This document shows, piece by piece, positions 12,160-24,282 of a DNA stretch of 64,000 nucleotides. Each line of letters starts with the position of its first letter. Positions within the stretch are counted from its first letter, which is position 1. Both the position numbers and the translations under genes were made by a program. Source of the DNA: Dipteris shenzhenensis (lineage: Eukaryota; Polypodiophyta; Polypodiopsida; Gleicheniales); the NCBI GenBank assembly GCA_047967505.1, contig CM106540.1. One strand, given 5' to 3'. Under the pieces are notes generated by a model. That model ran no database searches, was not told where the DNA came from, and saw nothing but the letters and a program-made list of their open reading frames with translations.

Positions 12160-12166
12160 CTCCCCC

Positions 12167-13265
12167 TCAGATATATGCGCATGTGCACTTTAGCTGGGCA
12201 GCGCATTGTCCAGATTGTTCCATTGTGGTTGATTTATTTTCCTCCTCGCCTCTCCAAGTGATGATAGTGGAGTATGATGGTTGAAACATCCCACGATGGG
12301 CTGGAGGGGGTCGATATATTCAGTTGTCTAGAGAGCGTATTCCGTGAAGCCGATGTTGGGCAGAATGAAAGGGAAAAGGATGGAGAGGGTGCACAGCTCT
12401 GCGATGGGTGAGGAAGACGAAGGCGATGGAGAGCAGGAAGGAGATTTTGATGGAGTGCTGGCATGCAGTTTGGAGAGTAAGATTGGATTGATAGTGGAGA
12501 GTAGAGTGATGAAATCATTTAGAGGTGCTTATCTTCTTGTGGTGGCGTGTTGCAGGTTTAAGAGGAAGCGGGGTAGGCCTCACCCATTTGAGGGCACCCT
12601 CCATAGCTTTTTTTTAATTTGTTGAAAATAAAAATGGATTGAAAATATAAAATCCAAACTAGTGGGACTACAACATGGTGGTCTTAAAACATTCATAGTT
12701 GTTGATAGATATCTAGATTCACCCTAGAATAGAAGAAGTTAAAAATGTGTAATTTATGCATGTGCAAAGGTCTTTTAATAAATCTAACACTATTTACAAT
12801 TTTAAATTGTTTCTTTTTCCATGCAATTGCTTGCTATTTGACTCATAAGCATGTCAAAGGTCATTGCATTTCATAATACACAGCATCAAACCCAATAGTG
12901 TGTCCTTTGGCCTGTTTGTGTTTTGAAGCATTTTAGGCCACAGTGCACTTGTTTGGGATATCCAATTTTGCTGATGTGTATCATTGGAGGGGGGAAACCC
13001 AATGGCTCAAAATTTTGGTACTTCCACACAAATTTTGAATTTTCACATTTCCCACCTGTCGAATCTTGGAATCTTAAGTACATGCAACTTGCCCCTGCCC
13101 TACAACCTGCACGCATCATGATGTGACCTTGCGGAGAGTTTGGTTTGGCATTGTCATCTTTGGGGTAAGTTGTCTTCTATTCTTTGCTCGCCTCACAAGC
13201 AAGCTTCTCTCTGTTCTAGAGGGTCTATTCTGATGGTTCACTGATCATCACCATGGCGTCAATGG
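12167..13265. other. Non-genic spacer
   Basis: Short open frames on both strands (for example 12344-12625 + and 12886-13119 -) have no recognisable domains and overlap each other. I see no gene here. Confidence 0.5.
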
Positions 13266-13268
13266 AGC

Positions 13269-16200
13269 ATGCAGCTCACCATGGCTTGCAAGAGAAGCAG
13301 ACAGAGGCTACGAGACATAAAAGCTAAAAAGCTTGGTGAAGGCACAAGGAATAGATTGCAGGTTGAGGAAAGCAATGGCACAATATTAAAAAATAACAGA
13401 TTACACTTTTGCAACGTTTGCGAAGGGAGAAACAATGAGAAGAAAGAAGACTTCTTATAGAGTAGCACTAGCGTGGCTCCAACAATTGAATGCAAAGAAC
13501 AAGGAATGCACAATCATCCTGGTCCGAGAAGTCTATGGGCTTCAATAGAACGCAAGAAAAGGAGAGACAGCCTAAGTGCAGAAGTCATTGCTAGAGTGTC
13601 AACATTTTGGCATGAAAATACTAGAGTTTCTCCAAATAAAAAGGGCATCTGTTAAAAGTAGATAGGATGCAAGGTGTTTGACGAGCGCATCAGACACATG
13701 CTTGATACAATGCATGTTAGTGGTTGCCTAAACCATTGTGATTGAGCTTTGGGATAGTTTACTTATTTCATTTCTAAACCAGGTTGGCTTGGACTTAATG
13801 TGATTGTCCTACACTAGTTCCATTGTTGGAACATCATGCAACCATGGCTGGTTTGACTCAAACACTAGTTATGTGATTTTCTTGAACTAGCGTGGTTGAA
13901 CAAAAATTAACAACAATATATTTTACCATAGAACGGAAATATATTGTTAATTTCCTAAACCAACTCACCAGTTGGGACATCATGCAACCACCATTGGTTC
14001 AGCTCAAATACTAGTTATGTGATTGTCCTGAACTAGTGGGGTTGAATAGAAATTAATAGCATATATTTCATAACAATATATTGTTATTTTACTAAAATAG
14101 CCCTCATGCAACCGTGGTTGGTTCAGCTCAAACACCAGCTATGCGATTGTCCTGAACCAGCATGGTTGAACCGAAATTAGTTGTTGACTAGCCTGGTGGT
14201 CGAAATTATTATGTTTCTTAGTACTTAAATTAGTTAAATTTAATTTGGGTCATATACCACTTAATTTCTAGACCGGGATAGCTTGAACTTAATGTGATTG
14301 TCCTAAAGTAGCCTTGTGCTGATTCATGTCAAACAGTAGTTACTGATTGAAATTGTGGTTGAACACAAATAAATAAATGAAAAGCAATATACATGTATTG
14401 TCTAATTGTGAAATTCAAAAATGAAAAGAAATGTATTGTTATTTTACTAATTGTGAAATTCAAAAAATGAAAAGCGATATACTTGTTATTGTCTAATATG
14501 TGAAGAAGTAACCGTAATGCTAAACCAGCCCAGTAGTCAAAATTACGACTGTCCTAAACTAGCCTGGTGGTTAAAATTATGACCGTGTCTTAAACTAGCA
14601 CAATAGTTGAAATTGTGATTGTCCTAAACCAGCTCGGTGGTTGAAATTGTGATTGTCCCTAAACCAGCACGGTGGGTGAAATTAATTTGTTTTGCTAGTA
14701 GCTTAATTAGTTTAATTATTAGATTCATTATATGTGACTGTATTAAACTAGCCTAAGGGTTGAAACTATTTTTTTTTCCCGTAGGTTGATTAGTTTATTT
14801 AGATCATGTTTTTGCATGTACTGTGTTTTGTTTTGTTTTCCTCATAGTAGTGCAAAAAGGGGACTCAATATACTATTGTTCCCGCATGTTGGGTCAGCAG
14901 CAGCAGATGGAGCTGTATCTCAAGTTTATGGATCAGAATCCTAACATTTCAATTGGGTAGAGGAGCTTTGGGCATTGTAAGCCCTGGTACGTCAAGAAAC
15001 TCAAAGATAAGAATGTTTGTTTTTGCAAAACACACATAGACTTTGACCTGGCTTGCCTAGCTATGAATGACTTTGGAGCATTGCTCCATGGGGATCAATG
15101 CCCATGTCTCCGTGATGAATGTCCAGTCTATAGGCCACCTGGATCCTCATCATGTGTTGCAAGGGAGACCAGGTTTTGTAGCCTAAGGTCTTTGTCGGAG
15201 ACAATGGTTTGTCCAAAGGGAGTTCGTGAGTGGCACTGCATTGAATGCATTCGTGGCACATGCAAGCATTGAAGTGTGAAGTTAAAGAAGAGGCAATTTC
15301 ATGTCTGTCCAAATGAAATGAGGGAAGACAACCCTGTTGCTCTAAAATGGAGGAGATTTAAAAATGTCAATGTTGAAGGATCCGATAAAAAGAGATGGCT
15401 AAGAGCACTCATCCAAGGGAGCTTATAGGTCATTTGGTTCAATCCATCCCAAAATATGTGCTTCACAATTTCACGGCCAATTGGCACAACAAGCACTTCA
15501 GGATGTGCCTTGCTAATTTTTCCCATGACACTATTGTCTTTGTCATAGATTTTGCAGAAAATTATTCATTTCAAGAACAAGATGAGATACAAAGTGCTCA
15601 CTGGTACAACAAGCAGGTAACAATTCTTGTGCATCTCATGCACAATCATTTGCTTGATTCTTCTATGATGATGACTGATGCCAATCTGCTTATTGACTCA
15701 TAGGAGTCCATGTCATTGCAACATACATACCATTTCTACATTTTAGATGATAGGAAACATGACACCTTATTTGTGTAGCATGCTTTTCTACTGCAATGGG
15801 AATGGCTGAAAAAAGAAGATCCCCATGCAGAAAATATAAATAACATTGGGTGTGGTCAGATGGTGTTGCCTCTCAATTTAAATCAACCTGTGGATTCTAC
15901 TTTGTCTCAAGGTTCAAATCACTACCCAGTCTAGACATAATGTGGAATTTCTTTGGGTCTAGCCATGGCAAGGATGAACATGATGGATGTGGTGCTATTA
16001 TTAAGATAACTCTACTTAAACATGAATTAACATGCCCTCAAGAAAAGGTCAATGATGCCCATGATGCTATAACATGGCTTACAGCCAACCTCTCCATAGG
16101 CCCGTTCAACATACAGTGAACAAATAGTATAGTGCACAAAATGTTCCATGAAGTGCAAGTGGATGAAGTGCAAAGAAGAAGCCAACACGATTGTGAGAAA

Positions 16201-16845
16201 ATTAAAGGAGGTTGTGGTTTACACAACATACGTGGCTTTTCAAACAACCATCTAATCAAAATAGGAAAACTTCTTGTTTCTATAGTGCGTGCATCATAGG
16301 GGATCATGACAATTGTGAGAACATTGCAACTATGAAGACATGGGAGCGGGTTGAAGTTTTCTCTCTACATTCAGATGGAGCGACAAACAATGGAGAGACA
16401 AACAACAACTTGCCACAGTTTGGGGAGAGTTTTGATGACCTTACTAGATATCTGGAAGAGGGGGATAACTTTGCAGTTGTCGCAGCCTCTGGGGAGAATG
16501 AGGAGGATGACCCATACTTTGTGTTGCAGTGCACAAAAGCTAAGCAGCACAACGTCAAGGAAGCATTTAAGGATCATTGGGGAACAACCTATGTGAAGTG
16601 GGATGTAGTAGTTGGAGCTTTTTGGTACAAAAAAACATCCAAGAGAGGCCACAATTACGTTCTGTTACATAAGAGTCCTCAAATTTTTGTGTACTCTCAT
16701 CTAGTAAGAGCTATTAATTTCCAAATGCAACTTGTGCCACCGAAAGAAGGGCAAGAGTGTCTTCAAATTGGATTTAGACACACATGAGCACATCATGGGG
16801 CATCTTAGAGTAGTGGATGAGGACGACTAAGATAGTATTAAAAAA
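13269..16845 (+). pseudogene. Uncharacterised transposase-like gene family, degraded copy with a presumed intron
   Basis: Pieces in shifting plus frames follow the order of a repetitive plant ORF family that I know only as uncharacterised. N-terminal part: STFWHENTRVSPNKK near 13600-13640, then IGCKVFDERIRHMLDTMH near 13663-13720. After a repeat-filled gap comes NPNISIG, then CKPWYVKKLKDKNVC (about 14980-15025), a Cys-rich stretch with CPVYRPPGSSSC and CIECIRGTCKH (15100-15270), HNFTANWHNKHF, VIDFAENYSFQEQDEIQ (about 15545-15600), WSDGVASQFKS (15850-15890) and WNFFGSSHGKDEHDG (15940-15985). The regularly placed Asp residues and zinc-finger-like Cys pattern suggest an RNase H-fold DDE transposase; that is inference. 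Several stops, such as TAG for a Gln codon in the NPNISIG segment, show that this copy is dead. Confidence 0.6.
13745..14740. repeat. Degenerate tandem repeats with a CCTAAACCAGCnCGGTGGTTG core
   Basis: The block has two scales. At 13780-14340 units of about 120-190 bp each carry TTATGTGATTGTCCT and AACTAG/AACCAGC. At 14520-14700 units of about 40 bp read TGATTGTCCTAAACCAGC-CGGTGGTTGAAATT. The block separates the N-terminal and central parts of the transposase-like gene and ends near a CTCATAG acceptor at about 14848, so it is probably intronic. Confidence 0.7.
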
Positions 16846-16889
16846 ATGTAGTCTCATTGCAAGGAAACAATATTCCACAATGAAGAATG

Positions 16890-17600
16890 TATTAAGACCA
16901 CTTCTTTTAGCAAATCCCAAACAACCACCGTGCTTGCTTTTGTAATTGTTTTTGTAAATCCCAAACGATAAATACCATGCTTATTTTTAGTATATCCCAA
17001 ACAATCACCGCACTTGTTTTAGTAAATCCCATAACTAATCCACAAATCCTAAACGAATGAATTGTATGTCATTCATCTTGTAATAATAGAAGCAAACCAC
17101 CATGTTGGTGGCAGCTAATATCCTAGTGTGTAACCAACCACTGCATTGATGACCATTTATCCTGCACTATCACTGTTCTATCCTAAAACGGATCAAATTG
17201 TTGCAAACTGCTATACTAAAACAATCCCCTTTAGGTTGGTTCTCTTTATCTATTGTTAGATTTCAGCCACTGGGCTGGTGACCACAAATCCTAAATGAAT
17301 GAATTGTATACCACCACCGCACTGGTAGCAGTTAATATCCTAGTGTGCAACCAACCACCACGCTAGTGATGACCACTTATCCTGTACTGCCACCGTGCTA
17401 TCCTAAAATGGATTGTACTGTTGCAAAGTGCTATACTAAAACAATCCCCTTTAAAGAATGGTTCTCTTCATCTATTATTATATTTCAGCCATCGGACTGG
17501 TGACCACAAATCCTAAACAAATGAATTGTATGCCATTCATCTTGTAATCCTAGTGTGCAACCAACCAGTGCTATACTTAAGAAAATCAAAGTGCTATCCT
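16890..17600. repeat. Tandem repeats, about 219 bp, carrying the inverted form of the upstream core
   Basis: About 2.5 units of roughly 219 bp. For example, GTTGCAAA-TGCTATACTAAA occurs at 17201 and 17420, and ATGAATTGTATGCCATTCATC recurs at about 17057 and 17520. Words such as AACCACCGTGCT and CAACCAACCACCACGCTAG are the reverse complement of the AGCACGGTGGTTG core seen 5' of the transposase-like frame. This hints at subterminal inverted repeats of one element. Confidence 0.7.
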
Positions 17601-17895
17601 AAAATAGATACATTGCCAAAGTAAACTTTGGAGAACATTAATAAATCTATAGATTACATAGGCCCTCCTTGCTCCTTTCCTGAATGGGGATGGTGCCTCC
17701 CTTTAGGGGTCCGACCCCTCCCTTTATGTCACTTCATCTTTTCTTACTTTGAGCTCCCTGGTTGCAGGCTCGGTCCTCCTTGCTTTTTTCTTGAAAAGGG
17801 TTGGTTCCTCTCTTCAGACTCCTTTTCTTTGTAGTTTGGGCTTCTTAAATTCAAGCTCCTTGTCTTTTGCAAATTTTTCCCAAATGGCAAATTGA
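17601..17895. other. Short spacer, nothing recognised
   Basis: C/T-rich stretch with no supported frame. It lies between the 219-bp repeats and the coiled-coil/RING-like gene. Confidence 0.5.
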
Positions 17896-18640
17896 GCTGC
17901 AATATCTACTTTCTTACTTCTGATAGTTGTATAGCAAGCATGCACACTTGATTTCTCCATGACCTAGGTAGTGGTACCTTACATACTCTACATGCCGACG
18001 AGCTTGTATCCACAAACACCCTAAAGGAAAAAACATGCGCAGGGTGGTGGCACAAAGGCCATAGGATCATGTAGTCCTCTATGATGTGGGTCTTACAGAT
18101 AGAGCATTTCGAACCTTGTTGCATAACAGGATAGGCTATTTAACTATTGTAACCGTCAATACCATACTCTGATTTTGTACATGAAGAATTTTCTTCTTGA
18201 CTCTTTCCTCCCTCATCCTAAGGCTGCGGATGTTCTCTGTCAGCTCCTCCACTCTTAGCTCACTCTGTGCAATAGCTTCATCTAACTCCCTCAGCATCTC
18301 TTGAAGGTGCTTAAAGTGATCAATAGCATCAAGATGGACCATTTCTAAGACTTCCACTCTAGTTTGGAAATCTCTCATGACAATGGACTACTTTTCAAAA
18401 CTTTTGAAAGCCATTGCAAGCTCGTGCATAACCTTATCATAATCTTGTTGTAGCTTCTTGTGCTTAACTTTCCAAAATTGCAAAAGTGGTTCTACAAGTT
18501 TTACTTTGGTTGCTGGTTGCACTTGCTCCATTGTGGTTGCTCTCTATATCCTCCTTGGCCAATCCTCCTTGGCCTGGAGAGCTACCTTGTCTTCTCCACC
18601 GTGGTTGCTCTCTGCCCCATCCTTCCTAGCCTTGAAGCTC
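17896..18640 (-). pseudogene. Coiled-coil/RING-like gene, 3' part (split by a Gypsy insertion)
   Basis: On the minus strand a heptad-rich stretch at 18136-18378 (for example LRELDEAIAQSELRVEEL) predicts a coiled coil. It is followed by a Cys/His pattern at 17906-18124: CSICKTH, then CHHPAHVF, then CRVCKVPLP. The spacing resembles a RING-like zinc-binding domain, often a ubiquitin-ligase module. A stop separates the two pieces (between 18136 and 18124), so this is either an intron boundary or decay. It joins the segment right of 24287 once the 5.6-kb Gypsy element and one AGCTC are removed. I do not recognise the family. Confidence 0.45.
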
Positions 18641-19913
18641 TGTTGGCTCTTTCCTACGGCTTCTGTAGGTAGAGTAGGGTATTATTTATATGCAGGGTTC
18701 TGAGGCTTTTTGTCACCTACAGATATATTAGGGTTGTCATTTGTAGTATACGTGTAGCTTAGGACCTCGAGTTGTGTTTCGGTGAGAGACGTAGGCCTAA
18801 GTGTGCATGCATGTGTAAAAGGAACGTGTATCATCATGGTTGAGGTAATGAAGGCTTTCGCCTTCATTGGGGGTTGCAGGGTTTAGGAGGAGTTTAAGGG
18901 CTAGAAGGAGGTTTCAGAGTTTAGAAGGAGGTTCCAGGGTTTAGAAGAGGTTCCAGGGTTAGAAGGAGGTTCCAAGGTTTAGAAGGAGTTCCAAGGTTAG
19001 AAGGAGTTCCAAGGTTTAGAAGGAGGTTCCAAGGTTTAGAGGGAGGTTCCAGAGTTTAGAAGAGGTCCAAGGTTTAGAGTAGAGTACATGGTGGAGAACT
19101 CATCTCCCTTGTAGATCATGGGGATTAAGGGTTGAAGAACTAAGGTTTAGGGGAAGCATAGGTGTGGGAGAGGAAGAAGGTATAAGAGCATGGGGGAAAG
19201 AAGAGAGAGGAGGGAGGAGGAGGAGGAGGAGGGAGGAGGAGAAGGGATGAGGAGGGGGGAGGAGGAGAGGGAGAAGATGGGTTGCAAGGTTGGAGGAGAG
19301 GGGAGGAGGAGTTGCAAGTTTAGGACATGCTTTTGGACGTGGAGTCCAAGGAAGCATGGACACTTGAGACAATTGCTTGGAATACCAAAGTAGAACTCAA
19401 CACAATGCCCCAAAGAGTATGGGGTTCATTCCATTATGGGGTATTTATACAAGTTGGAGAGCTTCTCTCTCTGCATGTAGGAATTGTAAGACATTCTCTC
19501 TCTACATGTAGAACTTGCATGTAGATGTAGAACTCACATGTAGGAGTTGCATGTAGGAGTTGCATGTAGAACTCTCATGTAGAAGTTGCATGTAGGAGTT
19601 GCATGTAGAACTCACATGTAGGAGTTGCATGTAGGAGTTGCATGTAGGAGTCGCATGTAGGAGTTGCATGTAGGAGCTGCATGTAGCACTTGTATGTAGA
19701 ACTCGCATGTAGGAGTTGCATGTAGAACTCGCATGTAGGAGTTGCATGCAGAACTCGCATGTAGGAACCGTATGTAGAACTTGCAGTTAGAACATGCAAG
19801 TTGGATTTCTAAGAGGGATTATTTCTAGCCTTATGTAAGTACAAGCGGAGTTTTGCCGCTACTCTACACACACATTCTGTTCCACCTAAGTCCATGTTGG
19901 CACAGAGACAACA
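18641..19913 (-). repeat. 3' LTR of the Gypsy element (1,273 bp)
   Basis: It aligns along its length with 22959-24282, starting TGTTGGCTCTTTCCTA and ending CAGAGACAACA. Inside are three repeat blocks: 18-20-bp units of GGTTTAGAAGGAGGTTCCA at about 18880-19085; a GGA-rich tract at about 19190-19285; and 13-bp units (GCATGTAGAACTC / GCATGTAGGAGTT) at about 19503-19798. Frames through these blocks look like long proteins but are repeat translations. Confidence 0.92.
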
Positions 19914-20576
19914 TACTCGTGGATCCATTTTATTATCCATCCTCGGGTTATGTCTTATTTTGATTTTGGAGTTGGGATTCCATGTACGTAACCCAGTGTG
20001 GCTGTTGAGGCTGTGGCATGTGAGTCATTTCTACTATAATGCTTTTGCACCATACAATTTATGGTTTGTAGTCAGGAAGCTTATCTCCTCTTAAGAAGGG
20101 GTAGACGGTTGTGAATTTCAGAGGGGATCTCATTGCTAAGGTTGTGGACTCTGCCATTGAATCTTCTTAGGAAGAGGTTTGGCCGGGGTCTCATTGTTGA
20201 GGCTGGCATTTCTTGCTATCTTGCATACATGTGGGATGTGATTGCACCCATATCATTGAGCTTGTAGATAATTTTGTATGCAAGTCTGATATTTTTGCAT
20301 ATAGGAGACGAGTATAATGTTTGGCGAGGGTCTCATTGCTGAGGCTACAGACTCTTTTGCCAATTCATCTTTAGTTTTGGCATAGCTTCTTGTCCTGCTT
20401 GTGAATTCATTGCATGCTTTGAGAGTATGGAATGAAAGTATGTGATACTATTATTGATGCAATCTATTATGTGCCTATGCAAAATCGTGTGAGTGCACAT
20501 GATGTGTCTAACTATATGCTTATTTGTGGGATTTAATAGGGAAACTAAGACTCAATCATCCCTAATACGAAATTGA

Positions 20577-22495
20577 TTAGGTCTTCCTAAATGTGCAAAA
20601 ACGTGCACATGCCAGTGAGTGTGCATGTAACAATCTAGCGCTCAAAAAACGTGCATATGCTAGTGAGTGCCCGTGATATAGTCTAATCCTAACTAAGGAA
20701 GACTTGGTTTCCCAAATCTTCATTTTTGTTGGGGATGGGGCTTGCGTGTTGATGTAGTAGCACTTCAGTTGGCTCCCATTTATTATTGTGTTGAATTGGA
20801 CTTCATCCAATGTTTCTAGCAGTATAGCTTCGATGGGATTCATCTTTTGTACTCGGTATGGTCCTTGACCTAGATACTTCAGTTTCCCCTTGTGTACTTT
20901 GGCATTGTATAACAGGACTAAGTCACCTTCCTTGATGTCTTTAGCTTTCAGATTTCTATCAAACCGTGTCTTTCTTCTACGTTTTTCTGTTGTCATGGCA
21001 TGGTAGGCGACTAGTTTTATCTCTGTATGCTTCTCCAATTGATAGAGCCTTTCTTTCAAGGATTCATGGTCTCCCATGCATTCCTATACTGCTATGCGTA
21101 GGCTTGGTATTACAAATTCTAGTGGGACCACAGCTTCAAGGCCATACACCAATTGAAAAGGTGTGTTCCCTGTACTGACCTTGAGTGTGGTTCTGTATGG
21201 CCATAAGGCTGCATTCAATTTCTTTGCAATCAGAACGCTATGGTTCTACTACCTTGGTGAGGATAATACATATTATTTTGTTGGTGGATTCGGCCTGTCC
21301 ATTCCCTTGGGGGTAGTAGGGTGTGCTTTTTCTATGGATTACTGTGAAGCCAAACAAGAGTTCTTGGATTACCTTATTGACAAAATGTGTGCCTCTATCT
21401 GACACAATGTCAATGGGGCATTCCAATCAGGTGATCACATTTTCATATAAGAATCTTGCTGTGCTTCTGGCATCTACCTTTCTGACTGCTTTAGCTTCAG
21501 TCAATTTTGTAAAGTAATCAGTGGCCACAATGATGTAGCGTGCCTGTGTTTCTTTTGCTACTGGATGTATGGGACCCACATAGTCAATTCCCCATTTTTC
21601 AAATGGTTTTTGTGCAACAACTGTTGCTAGGGGATTGAAGTCTTTGTGTTGTGGTTTAGTAGTCCGTTGGCATACATCACAACCTTTTACATATTCATAG
21701 GCATCTGCCCACAGTGTTGGCCACCAGTAGCCTATGAGGAGAACTTTTCTTGCTATGGCTTCCCCTTGGAAGTGTCCTCCTACAATGCCTTCATGGACTT
21801 CACTCAGGATTGGCATGATCTCATGAGGCATTACATATCATCTTCTTGCCCATCTTATACAGTTGTCTTGCAATAAGTTGATAGGTTGCAGCCTTTAGTA
21901 TCAATTTTTTGGCATCTACTGCTTTCATTTCAAGGAGTGGTCTTCCTGCCATCAAGTACCCAATGATATCTCCACACCACTCTGGAATAACATCTATTTG
22001 AAATAGTGTGGCATCTGGTAAGTCATCTTCTACTCTAGTGGCTTCTTCTCCTAACTTGACACGAGACATGTGATTGGTAATGTAGTGTTGGGCACCTTTG
22101 CAGACCACTATTCTAAAGTTGAATTCTTGAAGCAAGAGGAGCCATCTGGTTATTCTTCCTAGTGTACACAGACGTTTTACAAGATAAAGCAATGCTTGAT
22201 GGTCAGTGTAGAAGACAAAATCATTTGCCAGTAGATAGTGCCAAAATTTCTTTACACTATATACCATTGCTAGGGCTTCTCTTTCTGTGGTGGTATAGTT
22301 GATCTTTGCATCATTGAGTTATCGACTGGCGAAGTAGAATGGGTAGTCTTTCTTATGGTCATCAGGTTGACAAAGCACACTCCCAATTGCATACTTGGAT
22401 CCATCAGTTCCAATATCTTTTTCCTACTCATCCAAGGAATATGGTATACATTGTTATATGAGAGCTTCAAATATGGGATTGCTAAAGATTAGGGA
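20577..22495 (-). pseudogene. Gypsy pol remnant: RNase H and integrase
   Basis: In sense order (right to left): the tail of RT with DIGTDGSKYAIGSVLCQ, then RNase H with EKEALAMVYSVKKFWHYLL and the TDHQALLYLVKR strand (21821-22470, a frameshift near 22270). Next is the integrase zinc-binding region (HEGIVGGHF to CDVCQRT) and the catalytic core at 21238-21831. The core shows all three acidic residues: D in WGIDYVGPI, D in VSDRGTHFVN, E in GQAESTNK. Last is the C-terminal part at 20577-21077 with DLVLLYNAKVHKGKLKYLGQGPYRV. RT upstream of FEAL (about 22490) is deleted. Stops and shifts disable it. Confidence 0.9.
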
Positions 22496-22937
22496 AACTC
22501 TTTTAAATTGATTTAATTACCATAATCCTCAAAAGAGAGTATGGTAGGGAGGTATTTATAGGAGTTTCTAAAGTGTTCACTATTTGTTCATATATAGATG
22601 ATGTTCTCTAAAATGAGGGTTATAATGAAAAATAAGTAAGTATATGGTTCCATAAATGAGAAATTAAGAAAGAATTGTATATTCATTTGAGAAATATACA
22701 AGCATGGTTGGTGTAAAAAATTATCGCTCGGACTATTCTGCTCATAGGTTTTTGCTCGAAAAGTGTGCACATCCATAGGTAACCCAAGGTTGATGCTTGG
22801 GGTTGATATGTTTGGCTAGAAATGGAAAAAAAAATTTACTCTCCTTGCCCTTGAGTGTTATATCCATGAAAGTTCGAAGTAGTTTGTTTTTTATACATAT
22901 CTGCATATGTTTACTCTCATTACTTGAGACGCTAGTC

Positions 22938-22956
22938 TCCCCAGCAATGGTGCCAA
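22938..22956 (-). promoter_or_regulatory. Primer binding site, tRNA-Asp-like, of the Gypsy element
   Basis: On the minus strand, two bases after the 5' LTR, the sequence is TGGCACCATTGCTGGGGAG. The usual plant Gypsy site for tRNA-Asp reads TGGCGCCGTTGCCGGGGA. The differences are G-to-A or C-to-T changes, mainly at CpG sites, as expected from methylation damage. Confidence 0.7.
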
Positions 22957-22958
22957 AT

Positions 22959-24282
22959 GTTGGCTCTTTCCTATGGCTTCCATAGGAAGAGCAGGGTAAT
23001 CTTTATATGTAGGGTTCCAAGGCTTTTTGTCACCTACAGATATATTGGGGTTGTCATTTGTAGTATACGTGTAGCTTAGGACCTCGAGTCATGTTCCCGT
23101 GAGAGATGTAGGCTTAAGTGTGGCAAGCAAACATAGTGCATGCATGTGTAAAAGGAACGTGTATCATCATGGTTGAGATAATGAAGGCTTTTGCCTTCAT
23201 TGGGGGTTGCAGGGTTTAGGAGGAGTTTAAGGGCTTGAAGGAGGTTTCAAAGTTTAGAAGGAGGTTCCAGGGTTTAGAAGAAGTTCCAGGGTTAGAAGGC
23301 GTTCCAAGGTTTAGAAGGAGGTTACAAGGTTTAGAGAGAGATTCCAGAGTTTAGAAGAGGTTCCAAAGTTTAGAGTAGAGTACATGGTGGAGAACTCGTC
23401 TCCCTTGTAGATCATGGGGATTAAGGGTTGAAGAACTAAGGGTTTAGGGGGAGCATAGGAGTGGGAGAGGAAGAAGGTGTAAGAGCATGGGGGAAAGAAG
23501 AAAGAGGAGAGAGGAGGAGGAGGAGGAGGAGGAGGGAGGAGAAGAAGGGAGGAGGAGGGAGGAGGAGGAGGAGGAGAAGGGAGGAGGAGGAGGAGGAGGG
23601 AGGGGGAGAAGGGAGGAGGAGGGGGGAGGAGGAGAGGGAGAAGATGGGTTGCAAGGTTGGAGGAGAGGGGAGGAGGAGTTGCAAGGTTAGGACATGCTTT
23701 TGGACATGGAGTGCAAGGAAGCATGGACACTTGAGACAATTGCTTGGAATACCAAAGTAGAACTCAACACAATGCCCCAAAGAGTGTGGGTTTCATTCCA
23801 TTATGAGCTATTTATACAAGTTAGAGATCTTCTCTCTCTGCATGTAGGAATTATAAGACATTATCTCTCTACATGTAGAACTTGCATATAAAAGTTGCAT
23901 GTAGAACCTGCATGTAGGAGTTACATGTAGGAGTTGCATGTAGAACTCGCATGTAGAAGTTGCATGTAGGAGTTCCATGTAGAACTTGCATGTAGAAGTT
24001 GCATGTAGGAGTTGCATGTAGAACTCGCATGTAGGAGTTGCATGTAGGAGTTGCATGTAGAACTTGTATGTAGAACTTGCATGTAGAAGTTGCATGTAGA
24101 ACTCGCATGTAGGAGTGGCATGTAGAACTCACATGTAGAACTTGCATGTAGGAATCGTATGTAGAACTTGCATGTAGAACATGCAAGTTGGATTTCTAAG
24201 AGGGATTATTTCTAGCCTTATGCATGTACGTTCTACACACACATTCTGTTCCACCTAAGTCCATGTTGGCACAGAGACAACA
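22959..24282 (-). repeat. 5' LTR of the Gypsy element (1,324 bp)
   Basis: Partner of 18641-19913. It has the same TG...CA ends and the same order of internal repeats: GGTTTAGAAGG units at about 23210-23370, a GGA tract at about 23490-23680 (longer than in the other LTR) and 13-bp ATGTAG units at about 23870-24184. About 20 bp near 23117 (GGCAAGCAAACATAGT) is absent from the left copy. Confidence 0.92.

Noticed and set aside
12234-13126. Several 67-97-codon frames
   Set aside because: They overlap on both strands and show no motif or codon pattern supporting a gene.
19502-19799. Open frames of 74-81 codons rich in His, Ser, Tyr and Met in the LTR (also 23808-24186)
   Set aside because: They are translations of the 13-bp LTR minisatellite.
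19914-19960. Polypurine tract of the Gypsy element next to its 3' LTR
   Set aside because: The sequence next to 19913 is not a purine/pyrimidine run, so I did not annotate one.
23311-23780. Pro/Ser- and Glu/Arg-rich frames of up to 142 codons on both strands
   Set aside because: They translate the (GGA)n tract of the LTR and have no domain.
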